Positions 1-5,344 of a stretch of 5,622 nucleotides of DNA are shown one piece after another. The stretch is taken from NCBI GenBank assembly GCA_024709705.1, contig JANJWE010000260.1:1-5622 (forward strand), written 5' to 3'. The notes beneath the pieces were generated by a model. That model saw only the letters and a list, made by a program, of their open reading frames with translations, was not told the origin of the DNA and did no database searches. This DNA is from Flavobacterium sp. (GTDB lineage: Bacteria; Bacteroidota; Bacteroidia; Flavobacteriales; Flavobacteriaceae). Every line of letters begins with the position of its first letter. Position 1 is the first letter of the stretch. Position numbers and translations under genes: made by a program.

Positions 1-42
1 TAACTTTTATGAACTTAAAAACGAACTCAATTTAACAATTCA

Positions 43-60
43 ACTTATATGACTTATATG
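43..60 (+). repeat. 9-base tandem duplication at the 5' end of hisIE
   Basis: The nonamer ACTTATATG occurs twice in direct succession (43-51 and 52-60). Each copy ends in an ATG, and both ATGs are in frame with hisIE, so the duplication creates two extra potential starts (49 and 58) upstream of the preferred start at 76. The duplication itself is read directly; any effect on start choice is inferred. Confidence 0.75.
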
Positions 61-75
61 TTTAAAAATAAAACT

Positions 76-672
76 ATGAATATCAACTTCAATAAAACTC
101 CAGACGGTTTAATCCCGGCCATCATCCAAGACAACGAAACCAAAAATGTTTTAATGTTAGGCTATATGAATCAAGAAGCTCTTGACCAAACATTGTCAAC
201 TAAAAAAGTAACATTCTTCAGTCGTACTAAAAATAGATTATGGACCAAAGGCGAGGAGAGTGGCAACTTCTTAGAACTAATAACTATCAAAGAAGATTGC
301 GATAACGACACGTTACTCCTTCAGGTAAAACCTACCGGCCCCGTTTGTCATACAGGCACAGATACTTGTTGGCAGGAAATCAATCAAACCCGTTACGGAT
401 TTTTGTCTAATTTGGAAGAAACCATTCAACTCAGAAAAGAAAACGGTTCTGTTGAAAAAAGTTATGTAGCTTCATTATTTACAAAAGGCATCAACAAAAT
501 AGCACAAAAAGTAGGTGAAGAAGCGATTGAAGTTGTCATTGAAGCCAAAGACAACAACAACGATTTGTTCTTATCCGAATGTGCCGATTTATTGTTTCAT
601 TACCTAATTTTATTGAACGCAAAAGGTTTTGAATTGAATGATGTAGTAAAAATTCTAAAAGAAAGAGCCTAA
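76..672 (+). CDS. hisIE: Bifunctional phosphoribosyl-AMP cyclohydrolase / phosphoribosyl-ATP pyrophosphatase (HisIE)
   Basis: This cytoplasmic enzyme catalyses steps 2 and 3 of histidine biosynthesis: it hydrolyses PR-ATP to PR-AMP (C-terminal HisE part) and opens the adenine ring of PR-AMP (N-terminal HisI part). From the ATG at 76 it has 198 residues, normal for the fused form. HisI spans about 5-105: SRTKNRLWTKGEESGN (49-64), the acidic metal motif DCDND (74-78), and CHTGTDTCW (91-99). The three cysteines C75, C91 and C98 have the 16- and 7-residue spacing of the HisI zinc site. HisE spans about 112-198, with the KVGEEAIE helix (145-152: E148, E149, E152) and E168/D171 as likely Mg ligands. 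In-frame ATGs at 49 and 58 would add 9 or 6 residues; I prefer 76 because family homology begins there and the extra residues come from a 9-base duplication. It is probably the distal gene of a his operon, since this gene commonly follows hisF, but that neighbour is not visible. Confidence 0.96.
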   Translation: MNINFNKTPDGLIPAIIQDNETKNVLMLGYMNQEALDQTLSTKKVTFFSRTKNRLWTKGEESGNFLELITIKEDCDNDTLLLQVKPTGPVCHTGTDTCWQEINQTRYGFLSNLEETIQLRKENGSVEKSYVASLFTKGINKIAQKVGEEAIEVVIEAKDNNNDLFLSECADLLFHYLILLNAKGFELNDVVKILKERA

Positions 673-702
673 TTACTCTTAATAGCTTTCAGATCGTTCC
701 TT

Positions 703-744
703 ACTAATCACTATTCACTAATTACGAATCACTATTCACTAATT
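703..744. repeat. Array of six tandem 7-base units between hisIE and the amylase gene
   Basis: Six consecutive heptamers can be read: ACTAATC (703), ACTATTC (710), ACTAATT (717), ACGAATC (724), ACTATTC (731) and ACTAATT (738). The consensus is AC(T/G)A(A/T)T(C/T). Units 2-3 are identical to units 5-6, so the array can also be read as an 18-base direct repeat, AATCACTATTCACTAATT, at 706-723 and 727-744 (period 21, three units). It lies wholly outside coding sequence and ends five bases before the -7-like box of the next gene. It resembles short tandemly repeated heptamers known from intergenic DNA of other bacteria, for example cyanobacterial STRR sequences. Its function is unknown. Confidence 0.85.
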
Positions 745-748
745 TTCG

Positions 749-756
749 TATATTTA
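749..756 (+). promoter_or_regulatory. Possible -7 promoter box for the amylase gene
   Basis: TATATTTA matches seven of eight positions of the Bacteroidota -7 consensus TAnnTTTG; the final G is replaced by A. It lies 21 bases before the ATG at 778, leaving room for a short leader with the A-rich stretch AAAAAGTAAAAAAT as ribosome entry site. No TTG or TTTG -33 element is found at the expected distance, where the heptamer array sits, so the promoter is weak or regulated, or the call is wrong. Confidence 0.35.
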
Positions 757-777
757 GCCCTTTAAAAAGTAAAAAAT

Positions 778-2658
778 ATGCTTAAAAAATCTGCGGTAGC
801 TCTAAGCTCCATCGTTTTATTTTCAACTTTATCCTGCGAACAAAAAAATATGAAAGCCCAAACGGAGACCGTTTCTGAATCCAATTCAGAACACAAAATT
901 GTTGTTTATCAAGTTTTTACACGTTTATTCGGAAATACCAATACAACCAACAAACCTTGGGGAACTAAAGAAGAAAACGGAGTAGGTAAATTCAATGATT
1001 TTACTGACAAAGCTCTACAGGAAATTAAAGATTTGGGGGTAACTCATATTTGGTACACCGGTGTTCCGCATCACGCTTTAGTAGGGGATTATACTTCATA
1101 CGGAATTTCAAATGACGACCCGGATGTGGTAAAAGGGCGTGCCGGTTCGCCTTATGCCGTAAAAGATTACTACAATGTAAATCCCGATTTGGCTGTCAAC
1201 CCCGCCAAACGTTTAGAAGAGTTTGAAGCCTTGATTGAACGAACCCACAAAAACGGACTTAAAGTGGTTATTGATATCGTGCCCAATCACATCGCTCGCC
1301 GTTACGAAGGGAAAACCAATCCCAAAGGTGTAAAAGATTTTGGAGCTGATGATGATAAAACCGTAGAATATAAACGCAATAATAATTTCTATTATATTCC
1401 CAATTCTAAATTTGAAGTTCCTACCGATGCCAATTACAAACCGCTTGGAGGTGAAAAAAATGCATTAGCCGATGGAAAATTTGAAGAAGTTCCGGCAAAA
1501 TGGACCGGAAACGGGTCGCGTTTAGCCAAACCGGATATCAACGATTGGTATGAAACTGTCAAAATTAATTATGGTATCAAACCCGACGGAACCAAAGATT
1601 TCCCAACATTACCCGAAGGTTACGACAAAAAAGATTACAAGGCTCATGCCGCATTTTGGAAAGGAAAAGACGTGCCGGATTCTTGGGAAAAATTCAAAGA
1701 CATTACTCATTATTGGATAGATAAAGGCGTAGATGGTTTCCGCTACGATATGGCCGAAATGGTTCCTGTTGAATTCTGGAGTTATATGAATTCGTCCATC
1801 AAAATGAAAAATCCAAATGCCTTTTTGTTGGCCGAAGTATACAACCCTGCTGAATACAGAAACTACATTCATTTAGGAAAAATGGATTATTTGTATGATA
1901 AAGTGCAAATGTATGATACACTCAAAAATATTGTGCAAGGACGAGGTTTACCTAAGCATATTTCGGGTATTCAAGAAGATTTAAAAGATATTGAACACCA
2001 CATGCTTCACTTTTTAGATAACCATGACGAACAACGTTTGGCGAGTCCGCAATTTGCTGGCGATCCTAAAAAAGGAATGCCCTTAATGGTGGTTTCGGCT
2101 ACCATTAGTTCATCGCCAACCATGATTTATTTTGGTCAGGAAGTAGGAGAGCCCGGAGCTCTTGACGCCGGTTTCGGAAAACAATCTCGAACTTCAATCT
2201 TTGATTATGTAGGGGTTCCACATCACCAACGTTGGATGAACAACGGAAAATTTGATGGAGGTCAGTTATCTAATGACGAAAAAGATTTACGCGATTTCTA
2301 CAAACGTTTGCTCAATTTTACACTAAAAAGTAAAGCTCTAATGGGCGATTTCGAACAAATTCACGATGCCAATTTAGAAGCCGGTTTGGGGTATGACTTT
2401 GGCCTATATGCTTATGTGCGTTGGAATGAAAACGAGAAATTGATAATAGTTACCAATTTCAATCAAAATACAACCGTTGATTGTCCGGTTATTCTTCCGG
2501 CTGGAGTGGTGAAAAAAATGAATCTCAAAGACGGAACTTTAACACTCAAAGACCAGCTGTATGAGAAAGTAAGTACGCCCCTCACCATTAAAAATGGTGT
2601 AGGGAAGTTTAAGGTAAAACTCAAACCCGGCGAAAGCTTTATTTTCAATATTCAATAA
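778..2658 (+). CDS. Exported lipoprotein alpha-amylase, glycoside hydrolase family 13
   Basis: The 626-residue protein should hydrolyse alpha-1,4-glucosidic bonds in starch or maltodextrins outside the cytoplasm. Its N-terminus is a lipoprotein signal peptide: KK at 3-4, a hydrophobic stretch at 6-18, and TLSC ending at C20. Thr at -3 is not ideal for a lipobox. All four GH13 signature regions are present: DIVPNH (166-171), GFRYD with R322 and nucleophile D324, LLAEV with acid/base E353, and FLDNHD with H416 and D417. The motif GSPYAVKDYYNVNP (123-136) lines the usual active-site approach. About 150 residues between regions I and II hold the B-domain excursion; a C-terminal beta domain (about 540-626) ends in KPGESFIF. 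The gene stands alone: no SusC/SusD, other GH genes or regulator lie next to it, and a terminator follows. The exact substrate (starch, maltooligosaccharide or cyclodextrin) cannot be told. Residues after C20 (EQKN) are not a clear surface-export signal, so it may face the periplasm. Confidence 0.93.
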   Translation: MLKKSAVALSSIVLFSTLSCEQKNMKAQTETVSESNSEHKIVVYQVFTRLFGNTNTTNKPWGTKEENGVGKFNDFTDKALQEIKDLGVTHIWYTGVPHHALVGDYTSYGISNDDPDVVKGRAGSPYAVKDYYNVNPDLAVNPAKRLEEFEALIERTHKNGLKVVIDIVPNHIARRYEGKTNPKGVKDFGADDDKTVEYKRNNNFYYIPNSKFEVPTDANYKPLGGEKNALADGKFEEVPAKWTGNGSRLAKPDINDWYETVKINYGIKPDGTKDFPTLPEGYDKKDYKAHAAFWKGKDVPDSWEKFKDITHYWIDKGVDGFRYDMAEMVPVEFWSYMNSSIKMKNPNAFLLAEVYNPAEYRNYIHLGKMDYLYDKVQMYDTLKNIVQGRGLPKHISGIQEDLKDIEHHMLHFLDNHDEQRLASPQFAGDPKKGMPLMVVSATISSSPTMIYFGQEVGEPGALDAGFGKQSRTSIFDYVGVPHHQRWMNNGKFDGGQLSNDEKDLRDFYKRLLNFTLKSKALMGDFEQIHDANLEAGLGYDFGLYAYVRWNENEKLIIVTNFNQNTTVDCPVILPAGVVKKMNLKDGTLTLKDQLYEKVSTPLTIKNGVGKFKVKLKPGESFIFNIQ

Positions 2659-2669
2659 TTCAAAAAAAC

Positions 2670-2697
2670 AAACCCGATGATAACATCGGGTTTTTTT
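2670..2697 (+). terminator. Rho-independent terminator after the amylase gene
   Basis: A perfect 9-base-pair stem, AACCCGATG (2671-2679) with CATCGGGTT (2684-2692), closes on a four-base loop ATAA and runs straight into seven T residues (2691-2697). An A-run precedes it (2662-2668), so a similar hairpin could form on the opposite strand. It lies 11 bases after the amylase stop codon and separates that gene from the downstream membrane operon. Confidence 0.92.
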
Positions 2698-2719
2698 ACA
2701 CAAAAAAAAATAAAATCAA

Positions 2720-2748
2720 TTTCAAATCCAAACCTTTTTATATATTTG
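2720..2748 (+). promoter_or_regulatory. Bacteroidota-type promoter for the DUF4328 operon
   Basis: TATATTTG at 2741-2748 is an exact match to the TAnnTTTG -7 element used by the main sigma factor of this phylum. Seventeen bases upstream, TTTC (2720-2723) is one base off the TTTG -33 element. The box lies 20 bases before the ATG at 2769, which predicts a very short leader of roughly 10-15 bases. The location, after the amylase terminator and before the operon, supports the call. Confidence 0.7.
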
Positions 2749-2768
2749 AAAAATTAAACTTACAAAAG

Positions 2769-3455
2769 ATGCAACTGAAACCCAATCACCAAAGAGCCAA
2801 AACAGCTCAACTTCTCATAGCCATGGTAGGTGTTGTTTATATCATGATGCTCATCTCTTCCTATTGGCAATACGGTTTGTTGCAAGACATGAAATCAGGA
2901 ACCCTTTATTCTCAAGAGGTATTAGAAACAAACGATTTGAGAGAACAGTTTTTAGCTATTGTTTTTCTTATGCTTTACATAACTTCTGCGGTAACTTTTA
3001 TCTTGTGGTTCCGTAGAGCCTATTTCAATTTACATCAAAAAATAAACCATCTCACCCACACCGAAGGTTGGGCTGCCGGAAGTTGGTTTGTTCCCTTTAT
3101 AAATCTGTACCGTCCCTACCAAATCATGGCAGAACTATACAATGAAACGGCCGAATTACTAGCTAAAAGAGGATTCAAAAGAAAGGTAAAACTTGATACA
3201 ACTTTTGTGGGTATTTGGTGGTTTTTATGGCTGGTAAGTAATCTTTTGGCCAATATCGTTTTCAGAATGTCCAATTCGGCTACCGATATTGATCAATTCC
3301 TAAATCTTACAGCTTTAGATATGGGTTCAGATGTTTTGGGGATTATTTTAGCTCTAATAACTATAAAAGTAATTAAAACGTATGCCAACGCCGAGTCGTT
3401 TTTAATCCAGTTAAAAGACGAGGAAGAAACGTCACCGGTATCAGAAGCAGTATGA
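2769..3455 (+). CDS. DUF4328 family integral membrane protein
   Basis: This is a 228-residue inner-membrane protein of unknown function. Four hydrophobic segments are visible at about 13-32, 61-80, 144-165 and 184-200. Between the second and third lies the block that marks the DUF4328 family: WFRRAYFNL (80-88), then GWAAGSWFVPFINLYRPYQ (100-118), rich in aromatic residues, prolines and arginines; GIWWFLW (148-154) opens the third helix. The C-terminal tail (about 213-224) is acidic and probably cytoplasmic. The family has no established biochemical role that I know of, so no function is assigned. The start at 2769 is preceded by an A-rich ribosome entry site (ACAAAAG) and a good promoter. The stop overlaps the start of the next gene in an ATGA, so the two are almost certainly co-transcribed and translationally coupled. 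Confidence 0.85.
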   Translation: MQLKPNHQRAKTAQLLIAMVGVVYIMMLISSYWQYGLLQDMKSGTLYSQEVLETNDLREQFLAIVFLMLYITSAVTFILWFRRAYFNLHQKINHLTHTEGWAAGSWFVPFINLYRPYQIMAELYNETAELLAKRGFKRKVKLDTTFVGIWWFLWLVSNLLANIVFRMSNSATDIDQFLNLTALDMGSDVLGIILALITIKVIKTYANAESFLIQLKDEEETSPVSEAV

Positions 3456-3970
3456 AATTAAAATCCATTTTCAAAGAAGAATTAACTTGGCAATCTCCTC
3501 TTGATAAAGAAGGGATTATCCAAATTCTGCACAGTATCGTTACCCCAGAATCGCCCAACTTTTTTAAAAGTAATCTTTTTGATTCTTCCTTTAAGTACAG
3601 AGGAACAATTGCATCGGATAGATTTACAATACAACGGATTATAAAGTATCAAAATTCATTTTTGCCCATCATCAAAGGCGAAATTTATCCACATAACCAA
3701 GGGAGCCTAATCAAAATGAGCATCCAACCCAATATCGGAGTTCAAATTTTCATGGCTTTATGGTTTTTGGGTGTCCTAACGGCTACGGTTGCCGCAGGAT
3801 TTGCTTTTTTTACGGGTGAACACGAAGAGACAACCCAATACATCGGTTTAGCATTCCCTTTAATTATGCTTGCTTTTGGGAGTGTGTTTTATTTTTTAGG
3901 CTTTAAACTCGAGGCCAATAAAAGCAAATCAGATTTAAAGTTTTATTTTAAAGCAAAAGACAGATTGTAA
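3452..3970 (+). CDS. Uncharacterised two-helix membrane protein coupled to the DUF4328 gene
   Basis: I do not assign this 172-residue protein to a named family. Residues 1-94 look soluble, with a segment rich in alternating beta-type residues: YRGTI (49-53), FTIQRIIKY (58-66), then the conserved-looking NSFLPIIKGEI (68-78) and LIKMSIQPN (86-94). Two hydrophobic helices follow at about 97-120 and 129-151, joined by an acidic loop (GEHEETTQ, 122-129), and the tail (152-172) is lysine-rich, so the N-terminal part and the tail probably both lie in the cytoplasm. No signal peptide and no catalytic motif are visible. Its ATG shares four bases with the stop of the DUF4328 gene, which fixes the start and suggests the two proteins are made together and may act as a pair. 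The layout (small beta domain plus helix hairpin) loosely recalls PH-like membrane proteins, but this is only an impression. Confidence 0.8.
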   Translation: MKLKSIFKEELTWQSPLDKEGIIQILHSIVTPESPNFFKSNLFDSSFKYRGTIASDRFTIQRIIKYQNSFLPIIKGEIYPHNQGSLIKMSIQPNIGVQIFMALWFLGVLTATVAAGFAFFTGEHEETTQYIGLAFPLIMLAFGSVFYFLGFKLEANKSKSDLKFYFKAKDRL

Positions 3971-3984
3971 TAAAATTGTAGTAT

Positions 3985-5055
3985 CTAGCCCAATTGTCCT
4001 ATTGTTTCACCTTTTGAACGAACAAGGAGTTGGTGCATTTCACCAACAATCTCAAAGGGAGTGGTTGTTAAAATATTTATACCTTTTTGATTTTTTCCAT
4101 ACGGAGCATACTTAGCAGTAGAGCTCACAGAAAATAATCCAAGCGTTGGAACCCCGGAAGCCGATGCCAAATGCATTATCCCACTATCAGTTCCCACAAA
4201 CAATTGGGTGTGTTGCAATAGAGCTGCAATTTCGTGCACAGAATCAGAGTAATAGGTTGGGCAACAAAAATCAAGTTGCGAGACTCTCTCATTGGGCAAC
4301 AATTCCAAAATAGAATAATCCGGAAATGCGGTTTTGAGTTCAGCATACATTTCTTGCCACCAAGATTTGGGCAAGAGCTTTCTACCGGTTGCATAGGTAA
4401 AAAGTACTAAAGTTTTGGAAGGGTTAGATACCAAATTTTGCAAACTTGCAAACCCTTGATTTTGTTGAGATTCGCTCAAAGGCAAATGCAAATAGGGTAT
4501 CGCCCGAGATTCCTGTCTAAAGCCAACGCTTTTCAAATAAGATCTCAAAAGGGCCACAGGTCTCTGCCCCAAGTGCAACGGAAGCTCTGAATCTTGAATA
4601 TTTGGATCGGTTTTAGTTTCACCATACAATTTCACGGGTGCTTTAACGATTCGAGTTGCAATTCTACCCGACGAAGAATTCCCATCTACATTGAGTACCA
4701 AATCATACGATTTTCGATACAATTTAAACCAGGTTTTCAAATACAAGAAAAGAGCATCAAATGGTTTTTTGGGTAGTTGTATAAAATGTTTGACATTCGA
4801 AAATCCCGAAAAAAGTATACCGGACAAGCCGCCGCGAGTAAGCAGTGTAATCTCACAGGTTGGAAACAAGTGTTCCAACTCTTGAAGCAAGGGGGTAAGT
4901 AAAAGTTGATTACCCAATCGATGATTAGGCCGCACTACAAGAACATGCAAAACCTCTTTTTGAGGTAAAGGGCGTTCCTGAGACTTCATTAAAAATAAAG
5001 TCAATGCCCGGGTACATTTTCTTCGGTAAGCATTAACTTTTGTTAGAAACGACAT
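3985..5055 (-). CDS. Glycosyltransferase family 9 (ADP-heptose:LPS heptosyltransferase-like)
   Basis: This 356-residue GT-B fold protein probably adds a sugar, such as a heptose from an ADP-activated donor, to a lipopolysaccharide core or another envelope glycan at the cytoplasmic face of the inner membrane. The N-terminal Rossmann domain opens with HVLVVRPNHRLGNQLLLTPLL (37-57, written here by its ends and the central RLGNQ), the family's first motif. The C-terminal domain holds ATGRKLLPKSWW (222-233), where the donor-phosphate-binding basic residues are expected, and the hallmark GTDSGIMHLA (288-297), with D290 in the donor site. The family usually has GD in the first motif; here it is GN (N49). 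The first 35 residues are basic with a hydrophobic patch (LTLFLM, 18-23) and may bind the membrane; a later start at M23 is possible. The gene is convergent with the upstream membrane operon, with 14 bases between stops and no clear terminator. Acceptor and sugar are unknown. Confidence 0.88.
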   Translation of the reverse strand: MSFLTKVNAYRRKCTRALTLFLMKSQERPLPQKEVLHVLVVRPNHRLGNQLLLTPLLQELEHLFPTCEITLLTRGGLSGILFSGFSNVKHFIQLPKKPFDALFLYLKTWFKLYRKSYDLVLNVDGNSSSGRIATRIVKAPVKLYGETKTDPNIQDSELPLHLGQRPVALLRSYLKSVGFRQESRAIPYLHLPLSESQQNQGFASLQNLVSNPSKTLVLFTYATGRKLLPKSWWQEMYAELKTAFPDYSILELLPNERVSQLDFCCPTYYSDSVHEIAALLQHTQLFVGTDSGIMHLASASGVPTLGLFSVSSTAKYAPYGKNQKGINILTTTPFEIVGEMHQLLVRSKGETIGQLG

Positions 5056-5078
5056 AAAAATTTTTCATAAAAAACAAG

Positions 5079-5107
5079 CAAATTGAATTTTACCCTACTT
5101 TAACAAA
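5079..5107 (-). promoter_or_regulatory. Candidate promoter for the glycosyltransferase gene
   Basis: Read on the minus strand, TTTG (5107-5104) is followed after 17 bases by TCAATTTG (5086-5079), a seven-of-eight match to TAnnTTTG. Both the order and the spacing fit Flavobacterium promoters (TTTG or TTG, 17-23 bases, TAnnTTTG). The -7 box lies 23 bases before the ATG at 5055. The -33 element sits inside an inverted repeat that could serve as an operator. Confidence 0.45.
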
Positions 5108-5114
5108 GGGTAAA
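5089..5114. repeat. Inverted repeat overlapping the -33 element
   Basis: TTTACCCT (5089-5096) and AGGGTAAA (5107-5114) are perfect inverted copies of eight bases separated by ten. No T-run follows on either strand, so it does not look like a terminator. Its position across the candidate -33 element of the glycosyltransferase promoter suggests a binding site for a dimeric regulator, but this is inference. Confidence 0.5.
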
Positions 5115-5118
5115 TTTA

Positions 5119-5130
5119 TGTAAATTTACA
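5119..5130. promoter_or_regulatory. 12-base perfect palindrome TGTAAATTTACA
   Basis: TGTAAATTTACA reads identically on both strands. Its left neighbour repeats most of it: GTAAATTTA occurs at 5110-5118 and again at 5120-5128. The palindrome lies about 12 bases upstream of the candidate -33 element of the minus-strand promoter, a usual place for an activator or repressor site. I cannot name the regulator, and in AT-rich DNA part of this symmetry may be chance. Confidence 0.4.
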
Positions 5131-5151
5131 GAAGTTTGATTCTAATAAAGA

Positions 5152-5180
5152 TTAAGATTGTCTTAATAATGACAACTTAA
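5152..5180. repeat. Bulged inverted repeat
   Basis: TTAAG-A-TTGTC (5152-5162) pairs with GACAACTTAA (5171-5180) over ten base pairs with one bulged A (5157) and an eight-base AT loop. No T-run follows directly. It could be an operator half-site pair or an RNA hairpin in a leader of the downstream lipoprotein gene; no more can be said. Confidence 0.4.
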
Positions 5181-5219
5181 GCTGAAAAAGCTGGGATTGA
5201 GTTAGACTTTTTAAATGCA

Positions 5220-5265
5220 TATGGATTCTGTTTTTTAATAATCCATAAGAAAAATCAGAATTTTT
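5220..5265 (+). repeat. Two overlapping, mutually exclusive hairpins
   Basis: TATGGATT (5220-5227) pairs perfectly with AATCCATA (5240-5247). Alternatively ATTCTGTTTTT (5225-5235) pairs with AAAAA plus CAGAAT (5250-5254, 5256-5261) with one bulged T, and that second stem is followed by a short T-run (5261-5265). The two stems share bases, so they cannot form together. The second has the outline of a weak terminator, but it is nearly all A-T pairs. Confidence 0.4.
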
Positions 5266-5344
5266 AAATTTTTAAATCGATTTTTGAAGCAACAAATTAA
5301 ACAAAAAATGATTTCGGATGTCCTATACTAAATAATACAACCTA

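Larger units (their letters stand above)
5056..5344. other. Divergent, repeat-rich intergenic region
   Basis: This 289-base stretch separates the divergently transcribed glycosyltransferase and lipoprotein genes. I see no convincing coding sequence in it; the only A-rich-preceded ATG (5308) opens a seven-codon frame. It is very AT-rich and contains a candidate promoter for the minus-strand gene, an inverted repeat (5089-5114), a 12-base palindrome (5119-5130), a bulged hairpin (5152-5180) and two mutually exclusive hairpins (5220-5261). No exact TAnnTTTG box is present for the plus-strand gene; the nearest is GATTTTTG at 5279-5286, without a -33 partner. Confidence 0.7.

Noticed and set aside
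1..3. TAA at the window edge, possibly the stop codon of an upstream hisF
   Set aside because: Three bases give no frame or protein evidence; any AT-rich sequence would show this.
1609..1872. Open frame of 87 codons on the minus strand inside the amylase gene
   Set aside because: It lies fully opposite a strongly supported GH13 coding region and shows no motif or start signals.
2463..2648. Open frame of 61 codons on the minus strand inside the amylase gene
   Set aside because: It is antisense to the C-terminal domain of the amylase and has no independent support.
3373..3558. Minus-strand open frame across the junction of the two membrane genes
   Set aside because: It covers the ATGA overlap of two coupled genes; no recognisable protein features.
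4029..4047. Hairpin GTTGGTG / CACCAAC with a five-base loop
   Set aside because: It lies inside the 3' end of the GT9 coding sequence without a T-run on either strand, so it is not a terminator; probably chance.
4176..4394. Second minus-strand open frame inside the glycosyltransferase gene
   Set aside because: It is a shifted-frame shadow of the GT9 coding sequence, which carries the family motifs here.
4594..4885. Two short plus-strand open frames opposite the glycosyltransferase gene
   Set aside because: They overlap each other and the GT9 gene and show no coding character.
5279..5286. GATTTTTG as -7 box for the lipoprotein gene at 5345
   Set aside because: One base off the consensus in very AT-rich DNA, with no TTG or TTTG at the required distance upstream.
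5308..5331. Seven-codon open frame after an A-rich stretch, a possible leader peptide
   Set aside because: It is too short to judge, has no repeated codons typical of attenuator leaders and no detectable promoter.
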